Below are positions 19,574 through 31,199 of a DNA stretch of 64,000 nt, in pieces. How positions within the stretch are numbered: the stretch's first letter is position 1; each line of letters opens with the position of its first letter. The position numbers and the translations under genes are program-made. Source of the stretch: Lysobacter gummosus (GTDB lineage: Bacteria; Pseudomonadota; Gammaproteobacteria; Xanthomonadales; Xanthomonadaceae); the NCBI RefSeq assembly GCF_001442805.1, contig NZ_CP011131.1, positions 3,720,001-3,784,000 of the forward strand, in the 5' to 3' direction. The notes below the pieces were generated by a model. That model did no database searches, was not told where the DNA came from, and saw nothing but the letters and a program-made list of their open reading frames with translations.

Positions 19574-19649
19574 TGGTGGGCTGTCAAGGATTCGAACCTT
19601 GGACCTATTGATTAAGAGTCAACTGCTCTACCAACTGAGCTAACAGCCC
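19574..19649 (-). tRNA. tRNA-Lys (CTT)
   Basis: 76-base tRNA with acceptor GGGCTGT/ACAGCCC, anticodon CTT in CTCTTAA, T-arm GGTTCGAATCC and encoded CCA. Last gene of a four-tRNA operon. Confidence 0.97.
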
Positions 19650-19704
19650 GATAAAACCGGAGCGACACTATAACGAACTACTGCGTGCCGCACAACTAAA
19701 AATT

Positions 19705-19782
<78 letters not shown>

Positions 19783-19836
19783 ATAAACACTTGCGGGGTG
19801 AAGCGACTTACCTAAAGCGAATCTTAATACAAAACG

Positions 19837-19913
19837 TGGCGCGCCCGGCGGGACTCGAACCCACAACCACCGGCTTAGAAGGCCGGTGCTCTATCCGGTT
19901 GAGCTACGGGCGC
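19837..19913 (-). tRNA. tRNA-Arg (TCT)
   Basis: 77-base tRNA with acceptor GCGCCCG/CGGGCGC, discriminator G, anticodon TCT in CTTCTAA, T-arm GGTTCGAGTCC and encoded CCA. Confidence 0.97.
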
Positions 19914-19954
19914 CAGAGTTGAATCTTAACTGACGTCCGCCCTGATGCTATGGA

Positions 19955-20031
19955 TGGTCGGGGCAGAGGGATTCGAACCCACGACATCCAGCTCCCAAAG
20001 CTGGCGCTCTACCAGGCTGAGCTATACCCCG
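19955..20031 (-). tRNA. tRNA-Pro (TGG)
   Basis: 77-base tRNA with acceptor CGGGGTA against TGCCCCG, anticodon TGG in TTTGGGA, T-arm GGTTCGAATCC and encoded CCA. First gene of the tRNA cluster. Confidence 0.97.
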
Positions 20032-20072
20032 AGCCGGGACTTCCGTTGCACGCCAATGCCGCGAAAGGCCGC

Positions 20073-20103
20073 ATAGTGTGGGCGGCAGTCCGGACACTGT
20101 CAA
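20073..20103 (-). promoter_or_regulatory. Possible promoter of the Pro-Arg-His-Lys tRNA cluster
   Basis: A perfect -35 box TTGACA (20103-20098) stands upstream of tRNA-Pro on the minus strand. The best -10 candidate is CACTAT (20078-20073) at a long 19-base spacing, followed by a GC-rich discriminator as expected for stringently controlled tRNA promoters. The -10 is uncertain. Confidence 0.45.
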
Positions 20104-20267
20104 TCCTGTCCGTGCGGCCGTTGCGAATCGGTTTGAACGCCGACACAGATAGACACGCCTTCGCCGGCATCGGCCGCGCTTGCGCCGTGTATGCTTCAGC
20201 CCCAATTAGTACTCATTCTCAAGCCTCGGCCGACCCCGGCGATGCGTTTCAAAAAAGGAGCACGACC

Positions 20268-21029
20268 ATGATGCGCAGCGGCAATCCCGCATTGAAGGAA
20301 TCCACCTTCCTCGACCTCGGCACCGGCAACGTGGTGCGCGGCGGCGATCAGGTGATGACCCTGAACGGTACGGTCAACAAGACCGGCTTCCTGCTCCTGC
20401 TGACGGTGCTCACCGCGTCGTTCGCCTGGAGCCAGGTGCAGATCACCGAACATGGCGTGGTCGGCGGGGCGCCGTACCTGTGGGGCGGCGCGATCGGCGG
20501 CCTGATCCTGGCCCTGATCACCACCTTCAAGAAGACCTGGGCGCCGGTGACCGCGCCGTTGCACGCGCTGGTCCAGGGCTTCTTCCTCGGCGCCGTGTCC
20601 TCGATCTTCGAAGCGCGCTTCCCGGGCATCGTGATCCAGGCGGTGATGCTGACCTTCGGCACCTTGTTCGCGCTGCTGGCCGCCTACCGCACGGGCCTGA
20701 TCAAGGCGACGGAGAACTTCAAGCTCGGCGTGGTCGCGGCCACCGGCGGCATCGCCCTGCTCTATCTGGCGTCGATCGTGCTGCGGATGTTCAACATCAA
20801 CATTCCGTACATCCACGACTCGGGGATCATCGGGATCGGCTTCAGCCTGTTCGTGGTGGTGGTGGCCGCGCTCAACTTGGTGCTGGACTTCGACTTCATC
20901 GAAACCGGCGTCGAGCAAGGCGCGCCGAAGTACATGGAGTGGTACGGCGCGTTCGGCCTGATGGTCACGCTGGTGTGGCTGTACATCGAGTTCCTGCGCC
21001 TGCTGTCGAAGCTGCAGTCGCGCAACTGA
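20268..21029 (+). CDS. Bax inhibitor-1/YccA family membrane protein
   Basis: 253 residues with seven predicted membrane segments. The start MMRSGNPALKESTF matches the BaxI_1 branch, and the last segments hold the conserved acidic residues (LVLDFDFIETGVEQGAP) that form the di-aspartyl pH/calcium sensor in related BI-1 proteins. These proteins are thought to act as ion leak channels; the bacterial role is unclear. The ATG pair at 20268-20273 follows AAAAAAGGAG, so the long upstream extension of the frame is not used. It is divergent from the tRNA cluster and ends at its own terminator. Confidence 0.9.
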   Translation: MMRSGNPALKESTFLDLGTGNVVRGGDQVMTLNGTVNKTGFLLLLTVLTASFAWSQVQITEHGVVGGAPYLWGGAIGGLILALITTFKKTWAPVTAPLHALVQGFFLGAVSSIFEARFPGIVIQAVMLTFGTLFALLAAYRTGLIKATENFKLGVVAATGGIALLYLASIVLRMFNINIPYIHDSGIIGIGFSLFVVVVAALNLVLDFDFIETGVEQGAPKYMEWYGAFGLMVTLVWLYIEFLRLLSKLQSRN

Positions 21030-21049
21030 CGGCTCGATCGAGGCAGTAC

Positions 21050-21078
21050 GAAAAAGGGCGCCATCGGCGCCCTTTTTC
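21050..21078 (+). terminator. Terminator after the Bax inhibitor gene
   Basis: GGGCGCC/GGCGCCC stem with ATC loop, flanked by AAAAA and TTTTTCTTT. Confidence 0.88.
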
Positions 21079-21120
21079 TTTGTGCGCTCACGGCGGCGCG
21101 GATACCGCCTGCCGGAAACG

Positions 21121-21146
21121 ACGACGGCGCCCGAGGGCGCCGTCGT
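21121..21146 (-). terminator. Perfect hairpin downstream of rsfS
   Basis: ACGACGGCGCC and GGCGCCGTCGT pair perfectly around CGAG. On the minus strand it is followed by CGTTTCC, a weak T tract. Probable terminator of the nadD-rsfS transcript, convergent with the Bax inhibitor terminator. Confidence 0.65.
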
Positions 21147-21173
21147 GGATGCCTGCCAAACGCGGCGATCGAA

Positions 21174-21608
21174 TCAGAAGCGATCTTCGTCGTCGGTCTC
21201 GAACTTGCCTTCGTAGCCTTCCGGCGGCGGCGGCTGGTCGCCGACCGTCCACAGGCGCTCGAGCGCGTAGAATTCGCGCACGCGCGGCAGCATGACGTGC
21301 ACGACCACGTCGCCGAGATCGACCAGCACCCATTCGGCCTCGCGCTCGCCTTCCACGCCCAGCGGCATGACGTCGAGATTCTTCGCGAATTTGACCACTT
21401 CGTTGGCGATCGACTTGACGTGGCGGGTCGAGGTGCCGGAGGCGACGACCATGAAATCGGTAACGCTGCTCTTGCCGCGCACATCGATTTCGACGACATC
21501 CTTGGCCTTGAGTTCTTCGACCGCAGCGTGGACCGTCTTGAGCAGGAGTTCGATCGGCGGCGGCGGGTTCGGCAGCTGGGTCTTGATGACTTGGGCTTGA
21601 CTGGTCAA
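21174..21608 (-). CDS. rsfS: Ribosome silencing factor RsfS
   Basis: 144 residues from the TTG at 21606-21608 (MTSQAQVIKTQLPNPP). RsfS binds ribosomal protein L14 and blocks subunit joining in stationary phase. The conserved core is present: DVVEIDVRGKSSVTDFMVV, SGTSTRHVKSIANEV and WVLVDLGDVVVHVMLP. The frame continues to an ATG at 21662, but a TATAAT box lies inside that extension, which suggests transcription starts after it; hence the shorter start. It follows nadD, as usual. The C-terminal tail is acidic and short. Confidence 0.92.
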   Translation of the reverse strand: MTSQAQVIKTQLPNPPPPIELLLKTVHAAVEELKAKDVVEIDVRGKSSVTDFMVVASGTSTRHVKSIANEVVKFAKNLDVMPLGVEGEREAEWVLVDLGDVVVHVMLPRVREFYALERLWTVGDQPPPPEGYEGKFETDDEDRF

Positions 21609-21644
21609 GAGGATGCGGCTCGTTAATGCGGGAGATGTGCCGGG

Positions 21645-21650
21645 ATTATA
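21645..21650 (-). promoter_or_regulatory. TATAAT -10 box upstream of rsfS
   Basis: A perfect TATAAT on the minus strand, 37-42 bases upstream of the chosen rsfS TTG, in a strongly GC-rich setting. No good -35 is seen at 16-18 bases. It could allow rsfS expression separate from nadD. Confidence 0.4.
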
Positions 21651-21737
21651 CCGAAGGGCCATGCGACAGCGTGCGGATCGCGCGGCACAGACGCGCGGCC
21701 CGGATCGGGCGGCCCTGAGACGGCCCGGAACGGCCGG

Positions 21738-22394
21738 TCAGACCACCGCTCCGCGCTGGATCGGGACCCCGTACAAACCATGGCGTTCGATGTAGGCGGC
21801 CACCGGCGCCGGCACGAACGGCTGCCAGGCCTGTCCGGCGGCGATCAGCTGGCGGACCTGGCTGGCCGATTCGGCGTGCAGCGGCTGGTGAAGGCGATAG
21901 ACCCGCCCGGCCGGCGCGCCGCGCAAGGCCTCCACTTCGGCCGTCTCGCGGTTGGCTGCGATGGCTTCGACGCGTTCGTTGTCGAGCGGGCTGCCGGGAC
22001 GTTCGGCGACGACGAAATGGGCCAGCTCGAACAAAGCCTGCCATTCGCGCCATTTGGGCAGGTCGAGAAAGCTGTCGGCGCCGACCAGCAGCGCCAGCGG
22101 CTGTTCCGGGCCGACTTCGGCGCGGATTTCGCGCAGGGTCTCGACGCTGTAGGACGGGCCGTCGCGGCGCAGTTCGCGGCGATCGACGATGAGATCGGGC
22201 TCGCCCGCCACAGCCAGGTCCAGCATCCGCGCGCGGTGTTCGGCGCTGGCGCCGGGCGGCGCGCGATGCGGCGGATCGGCGGCCGGCATCAGCCGCACCC
22301 GCGCGGCCAGCGCGTCGCGCGCGGCGCGGGCGATGGCCAGATGGCCGTCGTGGATCGGATCGAAGGTGCCGCCGTAGAAAACGAGCAGACTCAT
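21738..22394 (-). CDS. nadD: Nicotinate-nucleotide adenylyltransferase
   Basis: 218 residues. NadD joins nicotinate mononucleotide and ATP to give deamido-NAD in NAD synthesis. The nucleotidyltransferase signature is at the N-terminus (YGGTFDPIHDGHL), and LLVGADSFLDLPKWREW and the C-terminal SASQVRQLI (a variant of the ISSTxIR motif) follow. It sits between holA and rsfS in the conserved leuS-lptE-holA-nadD-rsfS order and starts about 14 bases after the holA stop. Confidence 0.95.
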   Translation of the reverse strand: MSLLVFYGGTFDPIHDGHLAIARAARDALAARVRLMPAADPPHRAPPGASAEHRARMLDLAVAGEPDLIVDRRELRRDGPSYSVETLREIRAEVGPEQPLALLVGADSFLDLPKWREWQALFELAHFVVAERPGSPLDNERVEAIAANRETAEVEALRGAPAGRVYRLHQPLHAESASQVRQLIAAGQAWQPFVPAPVAAYIERHGLYGVPIQRGAVV

Positions 22395-22407
22395 GGCCGC
22401 ACGCGGC

Positions 22408-23454
22408 TCAGACGGCCGAAACCGAGAGCAGGCGCAGCGCGCGCGGCTCGGCCACCGCCAGCAGCAGGCGTTCCAGCGCCACCCAGGCGTCGCCGGCTTC
22501 GCGGCCCTTGGCCATGCGATCGACCCGTCCGGCCTGGGCCAGCAGCCCTTCCCAGCGGCGCGCGTCGTGACGCTGCAGGGCGCGGCGGTACATGGGCTGC
22601 TTGGAGTCCCAGATCCGCTGCGCCTTGAATTCAGAGGCGATGTTGCCGCCGCGGGCGGCGACCCGCGCCAAGGCGGCGGTGCGCTGCAGTTCCATCACCA
22701 CCATGCCGAGCAGGGCCGGCACCGCTTCGCCCTCGGCGCGCAGGCCGGCGAGCATGCGCGAGACTTGCGCGCCCTGCCCGTTCATGGCCGCGTCCAGCAC
22801 CCGGAACACGTCGAAGCGCGCGGCATCGGCGACCAGGGCCTGCATGCGATCGACGGTGAGGGTTTCGCCGTCGGACAACAGCGCGAGCTTGTCCACTTCC
22901 TGCGCGGCGGCGAGCAGATTGCCTTCGACCCGGTCGGCCAGGCTCTGCACCGCGTCGCGGTCGGCGCGCAGGCCGCGCGCGCGCAGGCGTCGTTCGATCC
23001 AGTCCGGCAGTTCGTGCGGCTTGATCGCCCAGGCCACGGCCACATGCCCGACCTTGGCCACGGTTTCGCTCCATTTGCCGCCGTGTTGCTTGCTCCATTC
23101 ACCCGCGGTGATCAGCAGGCTGACATCGCCCGGCGGATCGGCGCAGAAGTCGCTGATGACCTCGGCGCCTTCCTTGCCCGGCTTGCCGGTGGGCAGGCGC
23201 AGTTCCAGCAGGCGCCGGCTGGCGAACAGGCTGGGGGCGCGGAACGAGGCCGACATCGCGTTCCAGTCGGGCTCGCGCTGGTTGCCTTCGGCTTCGAAGA
23301 TTTCGCGCTCGGCGATGCCCTGCTTGCGCGCGGATGCGCGCACCGCGTCGGCGGCTTCGAGCACGCGCAGCGGTTCCGGGCCGGCGATCAGATAGACCGG
23401 ACGCAGCGCTTCCTGGTCGAGCTGGGCGAGCAGGCGCTCGGGGGTGAGTTCCAT
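22408..23454 (-). CDS. holA: DNA polymerase III subunit delta
   Basis: 348-residue clamp-loader subunit that opens the beta sliding clamp. The start MELTPERLLAQLDQEALRPV and YLIAGPEPLRVLEAADAVR match HolA; LLITAGEWSKQ, KPHELPDWIERRLRARGL and the helical C-terminal collar domain also fit. Length is typical (about 340). It lies between lptE and nadD on the same strand. Confidence 0.94.
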   Translation of the reverse strand: MELTPERLLAQLDQEALRPVYLIAGPEPLRVLEAADAVRASARKQGIAEREIFEAEGNQREPDWNAMSASFRAPSLFASRRLLELRLPTGKPGKEGAEVISDFCADPPGDVSLLITAGEWSKQHGGKWSETVAKVGHVAVAWAIKPHELPDWIERRLRARGLRADRDAVQSLADRVEGNLLAAAQEVDKLALLSDGETLTVDRMQALVADAARFDVFRVLDAAMNGQGAQVSRMLAGLRAEGEAVPALLGMVVMELQRTAALARVAARGGNIASEFKAQRIWDSKQPMYRRALQRHDARRWEGLLAQAGRVDRMAKGREAGDAWVALERLLLAVAEPRALRLLSVSAV

Positions 23455-23501
23455 GGCGGCAGGCTAGCGCCGGCGGGACGGATGCGGCGGACGCGAGCGG
23501 C

Positions 23502-24011
23502 TCAACGCCGTTCGCTGACCGCGCCGACCCGGCGCAGCACCGCGGCGCTCATCTCGCGGCGCATTTCGCGCATCAGGATTTCGCGCTCGCCTTCGGTGCC
23601 GATGGCATTGGTCGGGTTGGACACGTAGTCGCGCGACAGCTCGATGCTCTGGCGCGGGACCAGCGCCTTGCCGTCGGCCTTGCGCAGTTCGAACACCACC
23701 GCGTAGCGCAGGCTGTATTCCTGCACGCGGCCGAGTTCGTCGAGCGCGGCCGGGGTGTCGCCCCAGCGCTCGGACAGCAGGTCGAGGACGGCGACTTCGC
23801 TCGAATCCGGCTGCGCCGGCACGGCACCCGCGCGGGTCAGGGCCTGGGCCAGCGATTCGGCCAGCGGGCTGTAGCGGTCGGCCGAGACCACCCGCACCGG
23901 ACCGAGGTCGGGCGGCAGGACCAGGGCTTGGCGCAGCTGGAATCCGCAGGCCGACAGGGTCAGCACGAGCGCGGCGAGCGACGTGCGGGTAAGAAGGGAG
24001 CGAGGCGTCAT
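23502..24011 (-). CDS. lptE: LPS assembly lipoprotein LptE
   Basis: 169 residues. LptE plugs the LptD barrel that inserts lipopolysaccharide into the outer leaflet. A lipoprotein signal ends in the lipobox LSAC (Cys about residue 22), followed by GFQLRQALVLPPDLGPVRV, the family's typical 'GFHLR' start. The C-terminal part (EYSLRYAVVFELR to RREMSAAVLRRV) fits too. Position upstream of holA is conserved. Sequence outside the N-terminus diverges in this family, so the call rests on motif plus context. Confidence 0.92.
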   Translation of the reverse strand: MTPRSLLTRTSLAALVLTLSACGFQLRQALVLPPDLGPVRVVSADRYSPLAESLAQALTRAGAVPAQPDSSEVAVLDLLSERWGDTPAALDELGRVQEYSLRYAVVFELRKADGKALVPRQSIELSRDYVSNPTNAIGTEGEREILMREMRREMSAAVLRRVGAVSERR

Positions 24012-24162
24012 GGGCGAAGTCTGGACGAGGCGGCTGCGGGCATCAATAGGAAGACTGAACCGCGCGGGGCCCGCACGATGCGAACTGGCGCGGCGATGCG
24101 CGCGGGATCACGCAAAGGCGGCGAGGCCGGCGACGACGCGCACAGATCGCGCGCAACGCCGG

Positions 24163-24837
24163 TCAGTAGCGCAGTTCGTACCCGGCGAACAGCTCTTGCG
24201 CGCTCTGCGCGCCCGGCAGCGCCAGCAGGCGCTGGTACCAGGCCTCCAGCGCCGGCCAGCGGTGCCTCCAGGACTGCATGGCGACGCCGGCGTCCTGCGC
24301 CCAGGGCTCTTGCGTGAAGCACAGGTACCCCATGCAGGCCACGTCGGCGATGGTCGCTGCCGGCCCGGCCAGCCAAGGCGTCTGGCTCAGTTGCTGCTGC
24401 AGGCGGTCGAGATCGGCGATGGAGCGGCGGTCGTACCACGCCAGCACGGCCGCATCGTAGCTGCCGAACTGGCGGCCGTAGCGCGAATGGGCGAGGTTGA
24501 GGCTGATGCGGTTGGCTTCCCACGACAGCCATTCGCGCACGTGCAGGCGCTGCTCGGTGTCGGCGCCGTCGAAGCGGCGCGCGCCCTCGCCCAGGGCGTC
24601 CTGGCGGATGGCGAGGTAATCCAGGATCACGTTGGACTGGCACAACACCAGACCGTCGATCAGCAGCACCGGGATTTCGCCGTGCGCGGCGAGGTCGCGG
24701 AATTCCTGCGAACGCTGGTCGCGCGGGATGCGGATGTTGACGTGGCGCTGTTCGAAGTCGATGCCCAGCAGGCGCAGGGCGAGTGCGGCTTTGTAGCTGA
24801 AGCCGGAATCGGGGTGGCAGTAGAGGATTGCGGGCAT
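24163..24837 (-). CDS. Glutathione S-transferase family protein
   Basis: 224 residues. The thioredoxin-like GST N-domain (about 1-80) starts MPAILYCHPDSGFSYKAALA and has the cis-proline GEIPVLLIDG and the glutathione-binding QSNVILDYL. A helical C-domain with the N-capping box TPWLAGPAATIADVACMGY follows. The ATG at 24835-24837 is the domain start; the frame extends further upstream into a palindromic repeat, which is not coding. The gene stands between leuS and lptE, which are adjacent in many proteobacteria, next to a repeat pair; insertion of this gene at the repeat is possible. Substrate is unknown. Confidence 0.9.
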   Translation of the reverse strand: MPAILYCHPDSGFSYKAALALRLLGIDFEQRHVNIRIPRDQRSQEFRDLAAHGEIPVLLIDGLVLCQSNVILDYLAIRQDALGEGARRFDGADTEQRLHVREWLSWEANRISLNLAHSRYGRQFGSYDAAVLAWYDRRSIADLDRLQQQLSQTPWLAGPAATIADVACMGYLCFTQEPWAQDAGVAMQSWRHRWPALEAWYQRLLALPGAQSAQELFAGYELRY

Positions 24838-24867
24838 GGGGGCTTGGTCGATTGAGGTTTGGAGGCG

Positions 24868-25040
24868 AAGAGCAAATCCCCCCTGCCCCCCTTTTTCAAA
24901 GGGGGGAATGCTTCGGGTGGGTGTTGATGCGGTCTGGATGGGACGCCGCGTCGGCCGCATCTTCAGCCGGCGCAACCATCGCGGCACCGTGCTTGTCTTC
25001 CCCCTTTGAAAAAGGGGGACCGAGGGGGATTCGCTTCTAA
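24868..25040. repeat. Inverted pair of CCCCCTTTTTCAAAGGGGG palindromic repeats
   Basis: Two copies of a palindromic unit (core CCCCCTTT..AAAGGGGG) lie in opposite orientation: the first at about 24868-24913 with the satellite AATCCCCCCTGCC, the second at about 24996-25040 with GACCGAGGGGGATT. They lie between leuS and the GST gene and face each other around about 85 bases. Each unit can fold alone, or the two can pair to form a long cruciform. This is REP/BIME-like and common in Xanthomonadaceae. Confidence 0.8.
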
Positions 25041-25050
25041 GCCCCGAAGC

Positions 25051-28056
<3,006 letters not shown>

Positions 28057-28061
28057 TCAAC

Positions 28062-28271
28062 TCACACGCAAATGCGCGCGACCGGCTGGCCCGACTTGTC
28101 GTAGATCACCTGCTCGGTCTTGCCCACCGGGCACGGCTGGGGCAAGGGCTTGAAGATGTCGGAGCTGACGACAACGCCCGGCACCGACGCGGATTTACGC
28201 TCGGCCGCGTTGACGGCGAAGGACAGAACGCAGGCGGCCACGATCAGGGCCGGACAGATCAACTTGCTCAT
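28062..28271 (-). CDS. Small exported protein with C-P-x-G...I-C motif
   Basis: 69 residues: a signal peptide ([20 protein letters not shown], cut near NAA-ER) and a mature part of about 45 residues. It ends [24 protein letters not shown], which has two cysteines that could form one disulfide. I do not recognise the family. A similar spacing (CPxG, D/G turn, V-x-x-IC) is found in the next small gene (28554-28829), so the two may be distant relatives. The ribosome-binding site is weak. Real gene likely, function unknown. Confidence 0.6.
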   Translation of the reverse strand: MSKLICPALIVAACVLSFAVNAAERKSASVPGVVVSSDIFKPLPQPCPVGKTEQVIYDKSGQPVARICV

Positions 28272-28553
28272 AAAAGAATCGACTCGCTGTGGCGAACCGG
28301 ACAGACGTGGCGATGGCCTGGAACCCCCGGTCCGTAATGGCTCCCTGCCGGCGCCCACCTTGCGCAGCCCCGGCCGCGCTGGCAACCGCCCGCAACCGCC
28401 GCGGCGGTTTTTTTTGGCCAACCCGGTTACGGAATCGGGATCGCACCCGGCCCGGAGCGCTTCGGCGCGCCGACCATACGCCGGCGTGTTCGAGCCGGCG
28501 GCTGTTCGTGAGCAAGGCCGGGGGCCTTCGCGACTGCGCAACGGACCGGCCAA

Positions 28554-28829
28554 TTACTGCCGGGTCCGGCAGCTCCAATCGATGCTGCGGCAGCTGGCGG
28601 GCAAGTACAGCGGCGCCGGCTCGCCGTCGCGCGTGCAGATCCAGACGGCCCTGCCGTCTGCGTCCGTCGCCGGCAGCGCGGCCTCGCCGGCGGGACACAC
28701 CAGCGGCGGCTGGCGGTTGGCGCGATCGGTGCCGCCATTGCCTTCGCCGCTGGTGTCGCCGTCGCCGGCCGCGAAAGCGCAGGTGCTGCACAACGCGAAT
28801 AGCGCTGCGATGAGGAATCGGGTTTTCAT
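28554..28829 (-). CDS. Small exported protein, relative of the 28062-28271 product
   Basis: 91 residues with a clear signal peptide ([20 protein letters not shown]), then a Gly/Asp-rich linker ([20 protein letters not shown]) and a motif [21 protein letters not shown], which parallels CPVG...[11 protein letters not shown] in the neighbouring small gene. Two further cysteines ([10 protein letters not shown]) lie near the C-terminus. AAGGAG stands 6 bases before the ATG, so translation is well supported. Unknown family; probably periplasmic or secreted and disulfide-bonded. Confidence 0.65.
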   Translation of the reverse strand: MKTRFLIAALFALCSTCAFAAGDGDTSGEGNGGTDRANRQPPLVCPAGEAALPATDADGRAVWICTRDGEPAPLYLPASCRSIDWSCRTRQ

Positions 28830-29178
28830 GCGTGGCTCCTTGATCGAATCGGGTGCGGACATCCGCGGATTGGGGCCGAAAGCGAGCGCAGGGCGGCGCT
28901 CGCCCCGCCCCGCGGCAAGACTCGGGATTCGCGCGGTATTCGGCTCATCCCCGCGCCGGCATCGTCCGATGGTGGCCTTCGCCGCCGCGGCGCATGCGTC
29001 GAGTAGTACCTTAGTCACGTTGACCCATCGCCGGCCCGGCTTGCATGCTGCGACGGCTTCGGCAGTCGCGCAGGGGCTTGCTCGCGCGGCTCCCCTCGTC
29101 GATGCACATCGCGATTCGTCCTGCGCGCCGCGCGGCGAATCTTCGGGCGCCCACGCCCGCACTCAGCCGGAATTGCCC
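28830..29178. other. Gap between divergent genes, no gene seen
   Basis: About 350 bases between the divergent small exported protein and the amidohydrolase. It must hold both promoters. Frames here are shadows. AGTAGTACCTTAGTCAC (about 29000-29016) is the least GC-rich stretch, but no clear promoter was recognised. Confidence 0.3.
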
Positions 29179-30483
29179 ATGACCCGCCTGTCCGTCGCCG
29201 TATCGATCGTTCTCGCCGCCAGCGCCGGCGCGCTCGCCGCCCCCGTCCACGCCGCCGAACCGGTGGCCTTGCAGTGCGGACGCCTGTTCGACGCGCGCAG
29301 CGGGAAAATCCTCTCGGCGCGCACCGTGGTCGTGCGCGAGGGCAAGATCGAGAAGATCCTCGACGGCCGCAGCGAGGCGCCCGGCGCGCGCGCGATCGAT
29401 CTGTCCCAGCACACCTGCACGCCCGGCTGGACCGATCTGCACGTGCACATGAGTTCGCAGTCCAGCCCGCAGAGCTATTCGGAAGGCTTCCGCCTGGACG
29501 ACACCGACTTCGCCTTCCGCTCGGTCGGCTATGCGAAGAAAACCCTGCTGGCCGGCTTCACCAGCGTGCGCGATCTGGGCGGCGAAGTGGCGCCGCATCT
29601 GCGCGACGCGATCAACCAGGGCCTGGTCGATGGCCCGCGCATCTGGGCGGCCGGCAAGTCCATCGCCACCACCGGCGGCCACGCCGATCCCACCAACGGC
29701 TACAACGACGCACTCTCGCACCTGATCGGCCCGCCCGGCCCGACCGAGGGCGTGATCAATTCCATCGACGACGCGCGCCAGGCCGTGCGCCAGCGCTACA
29801 AGGAAGGCAGCGACGTCATCAAGATCACCGCCACCGGCGGCGTGCTCAGCTATGCGCGCTCCGGCGACGCGCCGCAGTTCACGGTGGAAGAAGTCAAAGC
29901 CATCGTCGATACCGCGAAGGACTACGGCTACCGCGTCGCCGCGCACGCGCACGGCACCGAGGGCATGAAGCGCGCGGTGCTCGGCGGCGTCACCTCGATC
30001 GAGCACGGCACCTACATGGATGCCGAGGTCATGTCGCTGATGAAGCAGAAAGGCGCGTGGTACGTTCCGACCATCTACGCCGGCCGCTTCGTCGCCGACA
30101 AGGCCAAGCTCGAGGGCTACTTTCCCGAAGTGGTGCGGCCCAAGGCCGCGCGGATCGGCGCTTTGATCCAGCAGACCGCCGCCAACGCGTACAAGAACGG
30201 GGTCAAGATCGCCTTCGGCACCGACATGGGCGTGGGCCCGCACGGCGATAACGCGCGCGAATTCCTGTACATGGTCGAAGCCGGCATTCCCGCGTCGGTG
30301 GCCCTGCAGGCCGCGACCATCCGCGCCGCGGAAGTGCTGGGCGTGGACGATCAGGGCGTGATCGAAGCGGGCAAGCGCGCGGACATCGTCGCGGTCAAGG
30401 GCGATCCGGTCGAGGACATCAACACGGTCATGAACGTGGATTTCGTGATGAAGGACGGACAGGTCTACAAGCAGGCGCTGTGA
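29179..30483 (+). CDS. Exported metal-dependent amidohydrolase family protein
   Basis: 434 residues with a signal peptide (about 1-26, AAPVHA-AE). Metal ligands of the amidohydrolase TIM barrel are visible: HVH at residues 88-90 (TDLHVHMS), a probable carboxylated Lys in [10 protein letters not shown], His in [10 protein letters not shown], His in SIEHGTYMD and Asp in [12 protein letters not shown]. The composite barrel ends in the usual [16 protein letters not shown]. This resembles exported amidohydrolases of the Xaa-Pro dipeptidase/imidazolonepropionase-like type found in Xanthomonadaceae; the substrate, possibly dipeptides, is not determined. It is a single gene ending at a strong terminator. 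Confidence 0.9.
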   Translation: MTRLSVAVSIVLAASAGALAAPVHAAEPVALQCGRLFDARSGKILSARTVVVREGKIEKILDGRSEAPGARAIDLSQHTCTPGWTDLHVHMSSQSSPQSYSEGFRLDDTDFAFRSVGYAKKTLLAGFTSVRDLGGEVAPHLRDAINQGLVDGPRIWAAGKSIATTGGHADPTNGYNDALSHLIGPPGPTEGVINSIDDARQAVRQRYKEGSDVIKITATGGVLSYARSGDAPQFTVEEVKAIVDTAKDYGYRVAAHAHGTEGMKRAVLGGVTSIEHGTYMDAEVMSLMKQKGAWYVPTIYAGRFVADKAKLEGYFPEVVRPKAARIGALIQQTAANAYKNGVKIAFGTDMGVGPHGDNAREFLYMVEAGIPASVALQAATIRAAEVLGVDDQGVIEAGKRADIVAVKGDPVEDINTVMNVDFVMKDGQVYKQAL

Positions 30484-30514
30484 GCGCTTGCTGACCGCCT
30501 GAGCGAACCATCCA

Positions 30515-30550
30515 CGCCCCGGCCGTCCTGCGGCCGGGGCGTTGTTTTTT
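30515..30550 (+). terminator. Terminator after the amidohydrolase gene
   Basis: CGCCCCGGCCG / CGGCCGGGGCG stem, 5-base loop, then TTGTTTTTT. Confidence 0.9.
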
Positions 30551-30852
30551 CAGGTCGCGCATGACCGGCGCGAGCGATGCGATATCGCGCAGTCGTTCTG
30601 CGAACGACACAGCGCCGGCCAGCGAGCGGCGCCGAGCGATCACACGCTCGTGACGGTCGCGGTTCCGACCGAGTCCTCAGTTTCGCCAGCGCGCCGGCAT
30701 CGAACGCCGATGCATTGCCGCGCCCGTGAGCGCGGTCACGGCGATCATGGCGACGCCGTGACATAAGTCATGAGACCGAACCACGTTCGCGCGGACCAGC
30801 GTCACTACCGCATCCACCCGGACCGTTCGCGCCCCTGAGAAAAGGAGTTCGC
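30551..30852. other. Leader region of the Cys-rich gene pair, no gene seen
   Basis: About 300 bases without a supported gene. It includes ACATAAGTCATGAGACC (about 30761-30777), a less GC-rich spot that could belong to the promoter of the following gene. Its ribosome-binding site AAAAGGAG is at 30840-30847. Confidence 0.3.
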
Positions 30853-31059
30853 ATGAAATCCTGGTCGTTGATCGCCGCGCTGGCCGCGGGTTGTTTCGGC
30901 TTCGCCGCGGCCTTCACCACCGCGCCCTCGCAGGCCGCGGGGCGATGCCCGTTCTGCCAGGAACGCCTGGATATCTGCCTGGAGCACGCGACCACGCCGG
31001 CGCGCGAGGCCGCTTGCCAGGCTTCGTTCGATCGATGCCTCGTGAGCGCCTGCCCCTGA
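30853..31059 (+). CDS. Small exported six-cysteine protein A
   Basis: 68 residues: signal peptide (MKSWSLIAALAAGCFGFAAA, cleavage likely after SQA) and a mature part of about 40 residues with cysteines spaced C-x2-C-x6-C-x12-C-x6-C-x4-C (RCPFCQ...LDIC...AACQ...DRCLVSAC). AAAAGGAG 6 bases upstream supports translation. The next gene (31200-31412) has the same scaffold, so this is a tandem paralogous pair. The spacing fits a small helical, disulfide-bonded domain or a metal site. No family is recognised and no function is claimed. Confidence 0.72.
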   Translation: MKSWSLIAALAAGCFGFAAAFTTAPSQAAGRCPFCQERLDICLEHATTPAREAACQASFDRCLVSACP

Positions 31060-31199
31060 GCCGATCCCAAGTTTCGCCGTTGCCGCAACAAGGCCTATGC
31101 GGAATTCGTTCCGCGATGGGCGCCGGTTACGACTGGCCTTGTTGCGGCATCGGCACCACTCCCGCAACGACCGCCGCCGCATCTTCCAAGGAATGACCG

